DNA of 64,000 nucleotides from NCBI RefSeq assembly GCF_001423425.1, contig NZ_LMNX01000004.1, forward strand, positions 1 to 64,000. The letters are read 5' to 3'. The position numbers and the translations under genes were made by a program. Each line of letters begins with the position of its first letter. Position 1 is the stretch's first letter. The notes beneath the pieces were generated by a model. It saw only the letters and a list, made by a program, of their open reading frames with translations. It was not told the origin of the DNA and did not search any database. Below are positions 26,518-35,398 of this stretch, in pieces. This DNA comes from Rhizobium sp. Leaf306. GTDB taxonomy: Bacteria; Pseudomonadota; Alphaproteobacteria; Rhizobiales; Rhizobiaceae.

Positions 26518-27084
26518 CTACGACTTCTCGGCGTCGAGCGCCATATTCAGCGCCAACACATTCACCACTGGCTCACCCAGAAAGCCCAGTTCCCGCTGTT
26601 CGATATGCCGCTCGACTAGGGCGCGAACGGCCCCTTCATCCATGCTGCGCGCCCTTGCAACACGCTGTACCTGAAACAGCGCCGCTTCCGGCGAGATATG
26701 CGGATCGAGACCACTGCCCGATGCGGTGACGAGGTCGATCGGCACATCCGCGCCCGGGTTGGTCGCTTTCGCAGCCTCCGTGTCGGCCTTCACGCGGTCG
26801 ATCAGCTTCTGGCTGGTCGGGCCGAGGTTGGAACCGGACGACGAGGCTGCGTTATAGCCATCGCCTGCAGCGGACGGGCGACCATGGAAATACTGCTCGC
26901 CGGTGAAAGCCTGGCCGATCAGCGCGGAGCCGACGACCTTTCCATTCTGTTCGATCAGGCTGCCATTCGCCTGGACGGGGAAGATCGCCTGGGCGATGCC
27001 GGTCATGGCAAACGGATAGACAAGACCGGTGATGACGGTGACGGCAACGATCATGACGATTGCCGGACGGATCTGTTTCAACAT
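26518..27084 (-). CDS. kdpC: Potassium-transporting ATPase subunit C
   Basis: A 188-residue subunit with one N-terminal helix ([24 protein letters not shown]) and a soluble domain with the KdpC marks [39 protein letters not shown] and VNVLALN. It increases ATP affinity of the pump and helps assemble KdpA with KdpB. It lies 12 bases after kdpB, with AAGGAG before ATG 27084. Confidence 0.95.
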   Translation of the reverse strand: MLKQIRPAIVMIVAVTVITGLVYPFAMTGIAQAIFPVQANGSLIEQNGKVVGSALIGQAFTGEQYFHGRPSAAGDGYNAASSSGSNLGPTSQKLIDRVKADTEAAKATNPGADVPIDLVTASGSGLDPHISPEAALFQVQRVARARSMDEGAVRALVERHIEQRELGFLGEPVVNVLALNMALDAEKS

Positions 27085-27096
27085 GACGAATGCTCC

Positions 27097-29184
27097 TTAG
27101 GCAAGACCGATGGTTGTGATGACCATGTCGATCGCCTTGATGGCAAAGAAGGGAAGGATGATACCGCCGAGGCCGTAGATCAGAAGGTTGCGCGACAGCA
27201 GCGCACCGGCGCCGACGGCGCGGTATTTGACGCCGCGCAGCGACAGCGGGATCAGGGCAACGATGATCAGCGCGTTGAAGATGATCGCCGACAGAATGGC
27301 GCTTTGCGGTGTCGCCAGCCCCATCACGTTGAGGACGCCGAGCTGCGGATAGAAGGCCAGGAACATGGCCGGGATGATCGCGAAATACTTGGCGATGTCG
27401 TTGGCGATCGAAAACGTCGTCAGCGCGCCGCGGGTCATCAGCAACTGTTTGCCGATCTCGACGATTTCGATGAGCTTGGTCGGATCGCTGTCGAGATCGA
27501 CCATGTTGCCGGCTTCGCGGGCCGCCACCGTGCCGGTGTTCATCGCCACGCCGACATCGGCCTGGGCGAGCGCCGGCGCATCGTTGGTGCCGTCGCCGCA
27601 CATGGCGACCAGCTTGCCCTTGGCCTGCTCCTCGCGGATCAGCGACAGCTTGTTTTCCGGCGTTGCCTGGGCAAGGAAGTCGTCGACCCCCGCCTCGGCC
27701 GCAATCGCTGCCGCCGTCATCGGATTGTCGCCGGTGATCATCACGGTGCGGATGCCCATGCGGCGCAATTCGGCAAACCGCTCGCGGATGCCGCCCTTGA
27801 CGATATCCTTGAGCTGGATGACGCCGAGCAGCCTTCCGCCCCGGGCAACGGCCAGCGGCGTACCGCCGGCCTTGGCGATCTCGTCGGCAATCGCCTGGCA
27901 TTCCACCAGGACGGCGTCCTGCGTGACGGGCCCACCGGCCACGGCATTCTGGCGGATATAGGAAAGGATGGAATCGACCGCACCCTTGCGGATCTGCTCT
28001 CCGTCCAGATCGACACCGCTCATGCGGGTCTGTGCCGTGAAGGGAACGAAGGTAGCCTTCAGGCTCGCCATGTCGCGGCTGCGGATGGCGTATTTTTCCT
28101 TGGCAAGCACGACGACGGAACGTCCCTCAGGAGTTTCGTCGGCCAGCGAGGCGAGTTGCGCCGCATCGGCAAGATCCTGTTCCGATACGCCTTTGACCGG
28201 ACGGAAGGACGTCGCCTGGCGATTGCCGAGCGTGATCGTGCCAGTCTTGTCGAGCAGAAGCGTATCCACATCGCCGGCAGCCTCAACCGCGCGGCCGGAC
28301 ATGGCGAGCACGTTGAAGCGCACCAGGCGGTCCATGCCGGCAATGCCGATTGCCGACAACAGCGCGCCGATCGTCGTCGGGATCAGCGTCACGAACAGCG
28401 CGACCAGCACGATGACGGGGATGGAGCCGCCGGCATAGGAGGCGAACGCCGGAATGGTCGCAGTTGCCAGAACGAAGATCAGCGTCATGCCCGCGAGAAG
28501 GATGTTGAGCGCGATTTCGTTCGGGGTCTTCTGACGTTCCGCGCCTTCGACGAGCGAAATCATCCGGTCGATAAAGGTCGAACCGGCGGCTGCCGTGATG
28601 CGCACGCGGATCCAGTCGGACAGGACTTGCGTGCCGCCTGTCACAGCCGAGCGGTCACCACCGGATTCGCGGATGACCGGAGCAGATTCACCCGTGATCG
28701 CGGCTTCGTTGACGGAGGCGACGCCCTCGATCACTTCCCCATCCGAGGGAATGATGTCCCCGGCTTCGACGAGAACGATGTCGTTCAGCTTGAGAGTGGT
28801 GCCGGCGACCATCTGGAAATCGGTCCGCTCTTTGCCGGTGAGAAGTTTTGCCTGGACCTCGGTGCGGGCCTTGCGCAGCGATTCCGCCTGCGCCTTGCCA
28901 CGTCCTTCGGCAACGGCTTCCGCGAAATTGGCGAACAGGACGGTGAACCAGAGCCAGATGTTGAGCTGCAGGGAGAAGCCCAGGTCGTCACTGCCGGCGG
29001 CAAGATCGCGCAGGAACAGCACGGTGGTCAGCACCGACACGGTGGCCACGACGAACATGACCGGGTTTTTGACGAGGGTTTTCGGGTTCAGCTTGGTGAA
29101 AGCACCGCCGATTGCCGGAACGAGGATGCGCTTGTCCAGGATACTTGCGGATCTTGGTGCGCTATCGGATTTTGCCTGGCTCAT
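27097..29184 (-). CDS. kdpB: Potassium-transporting ATPase ATP-binding subunit
   Basis: A 695-residue P-type ATPase, the catalytic subunit of the KdpFABC pump. It shows AITGESAP, the phosphorylation site [11 protein letters not shown], the KGA loop (IRKGAVDS), and the hinge [18 protein letters not shown], with about seven membrane helices. The start is ATG 29184 (MSQAKSDSA); the frame continues upstream to 29307 through the small ORF between kdpA and kdpB. No truncation or missing catalytic residue is seen. Confidence 0.96.
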   Translation of the reverse strand: MSQAKSDSAPRSASILDKRILVPAIGGAFTKLNPKTLVKNPVMFVVATVSVLTTVLFLRDLAAGSDDLGFSLQLNIWLWFTVLFANFAEAVAEGRGKAQAESLRKARTEVQAKLLTGKERTDFQMVAGTTLKLNDIVLVEAGDIIPSDGEVIEGVASVNEAAITGESAPVIRESGGDRSAVTGGTQVLSDWIRVRITAAAGSTFIDRMISLVEGAERQKTPNEIALNILLAGMTLIFVLATATIPAFASYAGGSIPVIVLVALFVTLIPTTIGALLSAIGIAGMDRLVRFNVLAMSGRAVEAAGDVDTLLLDKTGTITLGNRQATSFRPVKGVSEQDLADAAQLASLADETPEGRSVVVLAKEKYAIRSRDMASLKATFVPFTAQTRMSGVDLDGEQIRKGAVDSILSYIRQNAVAGGPVTQDAVLVECQAIADEIAKAGGTPLAVARGGRLLGVIQLKDIVKGGIRERFAELRRMGIRTVMITGDNPMTAAAIAAEAGVDDFLAQATPENKLSLIREEQAKGKLVAMCGDGTNDAPALAQADVGVAMNTGTVAAREAGNMVDLDSDPTKLIEIVEIGKQLLMTRGALTTFSIANDIAKYFAIIPAMFLAFYPQLGVLNVMGLATPQSAILSAIIFNALIIVALIPLSLRGVKYRAVGAGALLSRNLLIYGLGGIILPFFAIKAIDMVITTIGLA

Positions 29185-29225
29185 ATGAGGCTCCAGCCTT
29201 GGAAAGGGAGGCGACCGGGAAAAGG

Positions 29226-29381
29226 TCAGCCACGAAGGATTTCTAGTGTTGCGACGATGGCGAGCAGGGCCGTCATCATCACGAGAATGGCGTTCGATCC
29301 GCACCACCAGCGGGGGACCGTCCCGCCACGCTTTGGCGTGACGGGAGGAGACTGTGCGGGGTGCGTCTGACGGTGACCCAT
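29226..29381 (-). CDS. Small membrane protein between kdpA and kdpB
   Basis: A 51-residue ORF filling most of the kdpA-kdpB gap, too short for a standard call. It starts at ATG 29381, seven bases after GAGG in the kdpA end, and begins [20 protein letters not shown]; the C-terminal half holds one predicted helix ([19 protein letters not shown]). The Pro- and basic-rich N-terminus followed by a single helix suggests a bitopic regulator or stabiliser of the pump. I know of no named family; it is not KdpF, which is found separately at 31128-31217. Confidence 0.6.
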   Translation of the reverse strand: MGHRQTHPAQSPPVTPKRGGTVPRWWCGSNAILVMMTALLAIVATLEILRG

Positions 29382-29390
29382 GGCGTGACC

Positions 29391-31094
29391 TCAGAACGTC
29401 TGGCCGGCGATCATCATCAGGTGCTCGACGACAGGACCGAGCGCCAGTGACGGCAGGAAGGTCAGGCCACCGACGATCATGATCGTGCCGACCAGCAGAC
29501 CGACAAACAGGGGGCCGTCGGTCGGGAACGTGCCGGCAGACGCCGGAACCGTCTTCTTGGCGACCAGCGAACCGGCAATTGCCAGCGCCGGAATGATGAC
29601 CAGGAAGCGGCCCATCAGCATGCCGATGCCGAGCGTGATGTTGAACCAGGGCGTGTTGGCCGACAGTCCCCCGAAGGCGGAGCCGTTATTGGCGGCAGCC
29701 GAGGTATAGGCATAGAGGATCTCGGAGAAGCCGTGCGGACCGGCCGTCCCGATCGAGGCGACCGCCGAGGGCAGGACGCTGGCGACAGCCGTGAAGATCA
29801 GCATGGCGAGCGGCAGGCAGAGAATGGCGAGAAGTGCCATCTTCATGTCCTTGCCCTCGATCTTCTTGCCCAGATATTCCGGCGTGCGGCCAACCATCAG
29901 ACCTGCCACGAAGACGGCGACGATGATGAACAGCACGATGCCGTAGAAGCCCGCGCCGACACCGCCGACGATGACTTCGCCGAGCTGCATGTTGATCAGA
30001 GGAATAAGTCCGCCGAGTGCCGTGAACGAGCCATGCATGGCATTGACCGCGCCGCAGGAGGCCGCCGTGGTGATGACCGCAAACAGCGACGACATGACGA
30101 CGCCGAAGCGGACTTCCTTGCCCTCCATGTTGCCGCCGGAAAGGCCGAGCGTATGCATGATCGGGTTTCCGGACGCTTCTGCCCAGTAGACAACGGTGAC
30201 GCCTGCCAGAAACAGGATGCCCATCGAGGCGAGGATCGCCCAGCCCTGGCGCTGATTGCCGACCATCCGGCCGAACACGTTGGTAAAGGCGGCACCGATC
30301 GCAAAGATCGACAGCATCTGGATCATGTTGGAAATGCTGTCGGGGTTTTCGAAAGGATGCGCCGAGTTGGCGTTGAAGAAACCGCCGCCATTCGTGCCGA
30401 GCATCTTGATGGCAAGCTGCGACGCGACAGGGCCGACGGCGATCGTCTGCTGGACGCCTTCAAGCGTCGTGGCATTGACGTATGCCGAAAACGTCTGGGG
30501 AACGCCGAGCGAGACATAGATGAGCGTCAGCAAGACGCAGAGCGGCAAGAGGATGTAGAGCGTGGCACGGGTCGTATCGACCCAGAAATTGCCGATCGCC
30601 TTGCCCGATGCCCGCGAAAACGCGCGAATGAGGCCGATGGCGATCGCCATGCCTGTCGCAGCCGAGGCAAAGTTCTGCACCGCGAGCCCAGTCATCTGGC
30701 TGAAATAGGACATGGTGCTTTCGCCGCCGTAACTCTGCCAGTTGGTATTGGCGACAAAGCTGACGGAGGTGTTGAACGACAATTCCGGTCCGGGCGATGC
30801 GAGACCTGCCGGGTTCATCGGCAGAACGTCCTGCAGCCGCAGGATACCGTAGAGCAGCAGGAAACCGGCGAGATTGAACATCAGCACGGAAAACGCATAG
30901 GCGGTCCAGTGCTGCTCTTCACGCTCGCTGGTGCCGGCCAGCGCGTAAAGCCCGCGTTCGATCGGACCGAACACGGGGGAGAGAAAGGTGCGCCCGCCGG
31001 AAAACACAAGGGCCATATAGGCCCCGAGCGGTTTGACGAGCAGAAGGAGGATCCCGCAATAGACGAGGATCTGTAGCCATCCGTTGAAGGTCAT
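29391..31094 (-). CDS. kdpA: Potassium-transporting ATPase potassium-binding subunit
   Basis: A 567-residue K+-selective subunit with about ten membrane helices, related to KtrB/TrkH. Filter-like segments are seen: [73 protein letters not shown] and [15 protein letters not shown], each with the expected Gly. It binds and translocates K+ while KdpB hydrolyses ATP. It follows kdpF by 33 bases and precedes the extra small ORF by nine. Confidence 0.96.
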   Translation of the reverse strand: MTFNGWLQILVYCGILLLLVKPLGAYMALVFSGGRTFLSPVFGPIERGLYALAGTSEREEQHWTAYAFSVLMFNLAGFLLLYGILRLQDVLPMNPAGLASPGPELSFNTSVSFVANTNWQSYGGESTMSYFSQMTGLAVQNFASAATGMAIAIGLIRAFSRASGKAIGNFWVDTTRATLYILLPLCVLLTLIYVSLGVPQTFSAYVNATTLEGVQQTIAVGPVASQLAIKMLGTNGGGFFNANSAHPFENPDSISNMIQMLSIFAIGAAFTNVFGRMVGNQRQGWAILASMGILFLAGVTVVYWAEASGNPIMHTLGLSGGNMEGKEVRFGVVMSSLFAVITTAASCGAVNAMHGSFTALGGLIPLINMQLGEVIVGGVGAGFYGIVLFIIVAVFVAGLMVGRTPEYLGKKIEGKDMKMALLAILCLPLAMLIFTAVASVLPSAVASIGTAGPHGFSEILYAYTSAAANNGSAFGGLSANTPWFNITLGIGMLMGRFLVIIPALAIAGSLVAKKTVPASAGTFPTDGPLFVGLLVGTIMIVGGLTFLPSLALGPVVEHLMMIAGQTF

Positions 31095-31127
31095 GGGAAG
31101 AGACTTTCGGGCAAGCTGAAGCTTTGG

Positions 31128-31217
31128 TCAGAAGCGTTCGGGGCGAATGAGAGCATAGGTGAGGTAGAGGGCGAGGAAGACGGTCACACCGCCGCCGAGG
31201 ATATAATCGAGGGTCAT
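31128..31217 (-). CDS. kdpF: Potassium-transporting ATPase subunit F
   Basis: A 29-residue membrane peptide, MTLDYILGGGVTVFLALYLT then YALIRPERF, which is the usual KdpF size and pattern: one helix, a Tyr-Ala-Leu-x-Arg-Pro-Glu-x-Phe end. The start is ATG 31217 behind GAGGGA. KdpF stabilises the KdpABC complex. It lies directly before kdpA. Confidence 0.9.
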   Translation of the reverse strand: MTLDYILGGGVTVFLALYLTYALIRPERF

Positions 31218-31227
31218 GGCATCCCTC

Positions 31228-31311
31228 TCAAAGCCTGTCGCAGGCGCGGGTATAGACCGAGCAGAGACCGAAGAAGCCAACAGTCGCCGCGACGAGAATA
31301 AGGTCCATCAT
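31228..31311 (-). CDS. Tiny membrane protein upstream of kdpF
   Basis: A 27-residue ORF (MMDLILVAATVGFFGLCSVY then TRACDRL) ten bases before kdpF. It is one hydrophobic helix with a short C-terminal tail (CDRL). Its position at the head of the operon and compact form resemble the tiny ORFs that often precede kdpF in other bacteria. AGGA lies 13 bases upstream of the first ATG, so the second ATG may also be used. Function unknown. Confidence 0.6.
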   Translation of the reverse strand: MMDLILVAATVGFFGLCSVYTRACDRL

Positions 31312-31461
31312 TGTTCTGGAATCCTGGTTGTTCGTGGTGTCAGCCAGGAAGGGCGTCGTTCTGATAACGCGTCATTCTCTCTCCGGCTGGAGACGATCAC
31401 GATCCGTCTCGTCCTCAATATGCGGCGGAACCCCATAGGGATTCGAGATGGCCCAGAAGCC

Positions 31462-31474
31462 TAAGAAATATAAA
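31462..31474 (-). promoter_or_regulatory. Possible KdpE-type box
   Basis: TTTATATTTCTTA on the minus strand is an AT-rich block in GC-rich DNA, loosely like the E. coli KdpE box (TTTATA...TTTACA), 150 bases upstream of the kdp operon. Weak match. The remaining 31311-31622 gap otherwise holds only the two divergent promoter regions. Confidence 0.25.
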
Positions 31475-31622
31475 CCGCATAGGAATTTGCCCGCACGCTC
31501 GCGTGTCGGTATCTTGCTGTCGGCCGCTTAGGGCATGGCCTTTGCGGAGTTCCCGTTGCGGTTTAACCTCCAAATCCTTACATATACGGAGTTGATATCA
31601 CTCCGGAAAAGACAGGTGCGCG

Positions 31623-32087
31623 ATGATTTGGGTAATAGGCGCAGCAGCCGTCGTGGTTCTCTTCCTGTACTCGCGACGGGCGGGCATCGCGGCGGTCGCC
31701 GTTCTGGCGGTGCTTTATGTCGGGCTCTTGCTGATGTCGGGCCAGATCAATTCGCACGTGCCGACCAACCAATCCGTCGCTGTGGTCGCAAGCTCCTCAG
31801 GCGCGACCTGCCAGGCACCCGGCGCGCCCGTCTCCGTTACCTTCACCAACAACGCGGACAGACAGCTGCTCGCGACATCCTTCACGCTGAGTGCGCGCCA
31901 GGCGGGTCACAGCTCGCTGATCTACAGGGCAACGCTTCGAAGCGACAAGATCATCGAGCCGGGCGGCAGCTGGACCGAGTGCTACGGCCTCAATCCGCTG
32001 TCGTTTTCCGAACGGGACGTCCACTACAACCCCAGCGACCTCGAATGGTCGGCCGAGGTCTCGCTCTCGCGATTTGCGTCCAGCTAA
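31623..32087 (+). CDS. Hypothetical membrane-anchored protein
   Basis: A 154-residue protein with two N-terminal hydrophobic helices (residues 3-20 and 22-40, divided by SRRAG) and a 110-residue soluble part that would face the periplasm. That part contains VSVTFTNNADRQLLATSFTLSARQAG and EPGGSWTECYGL, a beta-rich pattern with two Cys. I recognise no family. The ATG follows GACAGGTGCGCG, an acceptable Shine-Dalgarno. It is divergent from the kdp operon and about 195 bases from the next gene. Confidence 0.7.
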   Translation: MIWVIGAAAVVVLFLYSRRAGIAAVAVLAVLYVGLLLMSGQINSHVPTNQSVAVVASSSGATCQAPGAPVSVTFTNNADRQLLATSFTLSARQAGHSSLIYRATLRSDKIIEPGGSWTECYGLNPLSFSERDVHYNPSDLEWSAEVSLSRFASS

Positions 32088-32282
32088 TCGTTTCCGGGAC
32101 AAACCGTGCCGCAACGACTTGCGGTTTTGCTTGGCTTGAACGCTTCCACTTTCCCCGTCAGCGTGACCCGCAAACGGCTGTCGCGAATTATTTTTGCGTC
32201 ACCGCTCGATAAGTTTTGTTCCAAGCGCATTTACACTGTCATGCCTGGCTTCTGGCAGCAGCGCATTCAATCGGGGACGGCT

Positions 32283-34229
32283 ATGAGCGACATGAGTAAA
32301 GGGGCTATCGCAGCGGCGGGGATCGCGAACAAGCCTGTCGGGCTGAGCGCGCCGACCCTTTCGGGCCGAACGATCCTTATTCTCATCGGCGTGGCGGTGA
32401 TCCTCTATGTCGGCCAGGAAGTGTTTGTGCCGCTTGCGCTCGCACTCCTTCTTACCTTCACGCTCGCACCCATCGTCAGTTTCCTGCGCAAGCGCTACGT
32501 CCCGAGGATCGCCGCCGTCCTCCTCGCCGTCGCCACCGCGTTTTTTGTCATTGCAGCCTTCGGTTTCATCGTGGCCGGACAGGTCGCCAATCTCGCGGAC
32601 AATATTCCGACCTATCAGCGCAACATCGTCGCGAAGGTGCACTCTCTCAGCCAGGCGGGCTCCGGCAACGGCGTTTTCGAACATCTCAGCAAGGTCGTCG
32701 AGCGCATAGGCTCGGAACTGCAGGACAACGCCGAAGAAAGCAAGGAAGACGCGCCGCCACAGATCAAGCGTCGCGATCCGATGCCTGTCGAGATCGTAAC
32801 CCGCGCCAACCCGATCGAAACGCTCGGCAATTTCATTCTGCCACTCATCAGTCCCTTTGCAACCGCGGGTCTGGTTATCGTCCTCGTGATTTTCATGCTG
32901 CTTGAGCGGGAGGAACTGCGCGACCGGTTCATACGCCTTGTCGGCCTCGGCGATCTCCACAGGACAACGGCGGCTCTTCAGGACGCGGGAAAACGCGTCG
33001 GCAAATATCTGCTGATGCAGTTGGTCGTCAACGCGCTGTATGCCTTGCCGATCTCGATCGGCCTCTGGCTGCTCGGCATTCCGAACGCCATCCTGTGGGG
33101 ACTGTTGACGCTCGTCCTGCGCTTTGTCCCCTACATCGGTCCGGTCATCGGCATGATCCTGCCGCTGTTTCTGGCACTGGCGATTGCCCCCGGATGGTCG
33201 CTGGTTGCCTGGGTCGCCGCACTGTTTATCGTCACCGAACTCGTCAGCAACAACGTCGTCGAACCGTGGCTCTATGGAAGCCATACGGGCCTTTCGCCGC
33301 TCGCCATCATCGTCTCGGCCATCTTCTGGTCGTGGCTCTGGGGGCCTGTCGGACTGATGCTGTCGACCCCCCTCACCGTCTGTCTCGTCGTTCTCGGTCG
33401 CTACGTCCCGCAGTTCAGCTTTCTCGACGTGCTGCTCGGCAATGAGCCGGTTCTACAACCGCAGGAAAAACTCTACCAGAGACTGCTTGCCGGCGATCCC
33501 AACGAGGCGACCGACAACGCGGAGGATTTTCTCGAGGAGGAGTATCTCGTCGACTATTATGAAAAAGTCGGACTGCCTGCACTCAGGCTGGGTGAACTGG
33601 ACCGGCAGCGCGGCGTGATGAGCGAGGCCCAGATCGCCCTGTTTGCCTCCACCACCCAGACGCTGATCGGCAATCTGGCGGAGATCGCGATCGAGGAAGA
33701 AGCGGAAGACGATCCGGCCGAAGGGGAAGCCGCTGTCACAGAGCAGATCACCGGTGAAATCGACCTGCCCAGCGGCGAAGGGAAATCCGTTCTCTGCCTC
33801 GGCGGCAGAGGCGCGATCGACGATGCCGCGGCCGCCATGTTGTCGCAGGTTCTCGCCATTCAGGGCGCCACCGTGTCTCAGGCCGACCACACGGCCGTGA
33901 GCGGCAAGACGGTAAGCCTGATGAACCTGACCGATGTCGACACGGTTCTCATCGCTTTCCTCAATGGCGGCTCCAAAGCCCACGCCCGCCAGGCCGTCCG
34001 CCGGTTCAAGCGACAGAAGCCGTCGGTTCGGGTGGGGATCATGATCACCGGCGTCGACGGTCAGCGGGAAAGCCCCCTTGCGACAGAGGACATCGATGCA
34101 GACTTTGTCGTCACCACCATTTCCGATGCGGTTCGTGGCGCGCTGACCACCGCCCAGGCGGTCGAGATCAAGGCGCCGAAGCGGATCGGCCGGCCTCGCG
34201 AGCGCAAGACCACGCCGCTCGTCGCCTGA
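32283..34229 (+). CDS. AI-2E family transporter with long C-terminal domain
   Basis: A 648-residue protein. Residues about 28-380 form the AI-2E (PerM/TqsA-like) permease with about eight helices: VFVPLALALLLTFTLAPIV, IPNAILWGLLTLVLRFVPYIGPVIG and SNNVVEPWLYG are family hallmarks. Residues about 395-648 are a soluble extension not usual for the family (typically 340-400 residues): an acidic linker (NEATDNAEDFLEEEYL), then a Rossmann-like repeat GKSVLCLGGRGAIDDAAAAML with IQGATVSQADHTAVSG, and a basic tail. ATG 32283 is chosen for GGGGAC upstream; an earlier in-frame ATG at 32241 exists. The substrate is unknown. Confidence 0.8.
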   Translation: MSDMSKGAIAAAGIANKPVGLSAPTLSGRTILILIGVAVILYVGQEVFVPLALALLLTFTLAPIVSFLRKRYVPRIAAVLLAVATAFFVIAAFGFIVAGQVANLADNIPTYQRNIVAKVHSLSQAGSGNGVFEHLSKVVERIGSELQDNAEESKEDAPPQIKRRDPMPVEIVTRANPIETLGNFILPLISPFATAGLVIVLVIFMLLEREELRDRFIRLVGLGDLHRTTAALQDAGKRVGKYLLMQLVVNALYALPISIGLWLLGIPNAILWGLLTLVLRFVPYIGPVIGMILPLFLALAIAPGWSLVAWVAALFIVTELVSNNVVEPWLYGSHTGLSPLAIIVSAIFWSWLWGPVGLMLSTPLTVCLVVLGRYVPQFSFLDVLLGNEPVLQPQEKLYQRLLAGDPNEATDNAEDFLEEEYLVDYYEKVGLPALRLGELDRQRGVMSEAQIALFASTTQTLIGNLAEIAIEEEAEDDPAEGEAAVTEQITGEIDLPSGEGKSVLCLGGRGAIDDAAAAMLSQVLAIQGATVSQADHTAVSGKTVSLMNLTDVDTVLIAFLNGGSKAHARQAVRRFKRQKPSVRVGIMITGVDGQRESPLATEDIDADFVVTTISDAVRGALTTAQAVEIKAPKRIGRPRERKTTPLVA

Positions 34230-34236
34230 TCGGAGC

Positions 34237-34265
34237 ACCCCGCAGGCAGGCCTGACCTGTGGGGT
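34237..34265 (+). terminator. Terminator hairpin after the AI-2E transporter
   Basis: ACCCCGCAGG pairs with CCTGTGGGGT (one wobble), loop of nine bases, seven bases after the stop. Confidence 0.55.
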
Positions 34266-34352
34266 CCCTGATGCCGACGCGCCTGAGTGCATCGAGATCT
34301 GGATAGACAAGGATCAACTCGTCAAGACCTGAAGAGCCCGGGAGGCATGGAC

Positions 34353-35348
34353 ATGACCGAGACATTTACCGCCATGGTGATCGATACCGTCGACGGCAAG
34401 CCGAAAGGCGCCTTCCGGGAAATCTCCCTCGCCGATCTGCCTGACAATGACGTTCTGGTCGAGATTGCCTATTCGACGGTCAACTACAAGGACGGTCTGG
34501 CCATCACCGGCAAGGGCCGGATCGCTCGCCGGATGCCGATGGTCGGCGGCATCGATCTTGCCGGAACCGTGGTCGAATCACGCTCGCCAGATTGGAAGCC
34601 GGGCGACAAGGTGGTCGTGAACGGCTGGGGCCTGTCAGAAACGGAATGGGGCGCCTATGCCCGCTACCAGCGGGTCAAACCGGAATGGCTGATCCCGCTG
34701 CCCGACGCCTTCACGATGGAACAGGCGATGGCAATCGGCACGGCGGGCTATACCGCGGCACTCTGCGTTGACGCGCTTGAAAAATGGGGCTCGATCAAAC
34801 CCGGCGCAGGCGAAGTCCTCGTGACCGGCGCCGCCGGTGGCGTTGGCTCGGTGGCGATCGCGCTTCTGGCGGCGCGCGGCTACGTCGTCACAGCCTCGAC
34901 CGGTCGCCCCGAAACCCACGACTATCTGGCCTCGCTCGGTGCCACAAGCTTCATCGATCGCGCGACGCTTGCCGAAAAGGGCGGCCCGCTGCAAACGGAG
35001 CGCTGGACCGGCGGCATCGACAGCGTCGGCTCGACGACGCTTGCCAACGCCCTGTCGCAGACCATGCGGGGCTGCGCAATCGCAGCCTGCGGCCTTGCCG
35101 GCGGACCCGACCTTCCAGCGACGGTCCTTCCCCATATCCTGCGCGCCGTCACCCTGATCGGGGTCGATTCGGTCATGGCCTCGCGCCAACAGCGCCTCAC
35201 CGCCTGGTCGCGCCTTGCCCGCGATCTCGACAGCCGAAAGCTTGCCGCCATGACCAGAACGGAACCGATGTCCAACCTGCCGCAACTGGCAGAAGAGATC
35301 ATCGCCGGCAAGGTGCGCGGCCGGATCGTGATCGACGTCACGAGGTAA
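34353..35348 (+). CDS. Acrylyl-CoA reductase-like MDR oxidoreductase (AcuI/YhdH)
   Basis: A 331-residue zinc-free medium-chain dehydrogenase. It shows YSTVNYKDGLAITGKG, GIDLAGTVV, GTAGYTAALCV and the NADPH-binding VTGAAGGVGSVAIAL, matching the AcuI/YhdH group that reduces acrylyl-CoA to propionyl-CoA. ATG 34353 is chosen because GGGAGG is seven bases upstream; the alternative ATG at 34347 is too close to it. AcuI is tied to acrylate or DMSP detoxification, but no DMSP lyase gene is present in this window, so the physiological substrate is open. Confidence 0.85.
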   Translation: MTETFTAMVIDTVDGKPKGAFREISLADLPDNDVLVEIAYSTVNYKDGLAITGKGRIARRMPMVGGIDLAGTVVESRSPDWKPGDKVVVNGWGLSETEWGAYARYQRVKPEWLIPLPDAFTMEQAMAIGTAGYTAALCVDALEKWGSIKPGAGEVLVTGAAGGVGSVAIALLAARGYVVTASTGRPETHDYLASLGATSFIDRATLAEKGGPLQTERWTGGIDSVGSTTLANALSQTMRGCAIAACGLAGGPDLPATVLPHILRAVTLIGVDSVMASRQQRLTAWSRLARDLDSRKLAAMTRTEPMSNLPQLAEEIIAGKVRGRIVIDVTR

Positions 35349-35398
35349 CCCCGCGCGCCGTGCGCAATGGCCAGCCTCCCTCTTCAGCCGCGTTCGCG

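Noticed and set aside
23074..31311. c-di-AMP or other riboswitch ahead of kdp
   Set aside because: No conserved multi-helix leader could be seen; the kdpDE pair explains control.
31433..31470. GGAAC at about 31431 as an EcfG-type promoter for the 31623 gene
   Set aside because: The bases at the N18/N19 position are not TT, and the distance to the start is too long compared with the five consistent sites.
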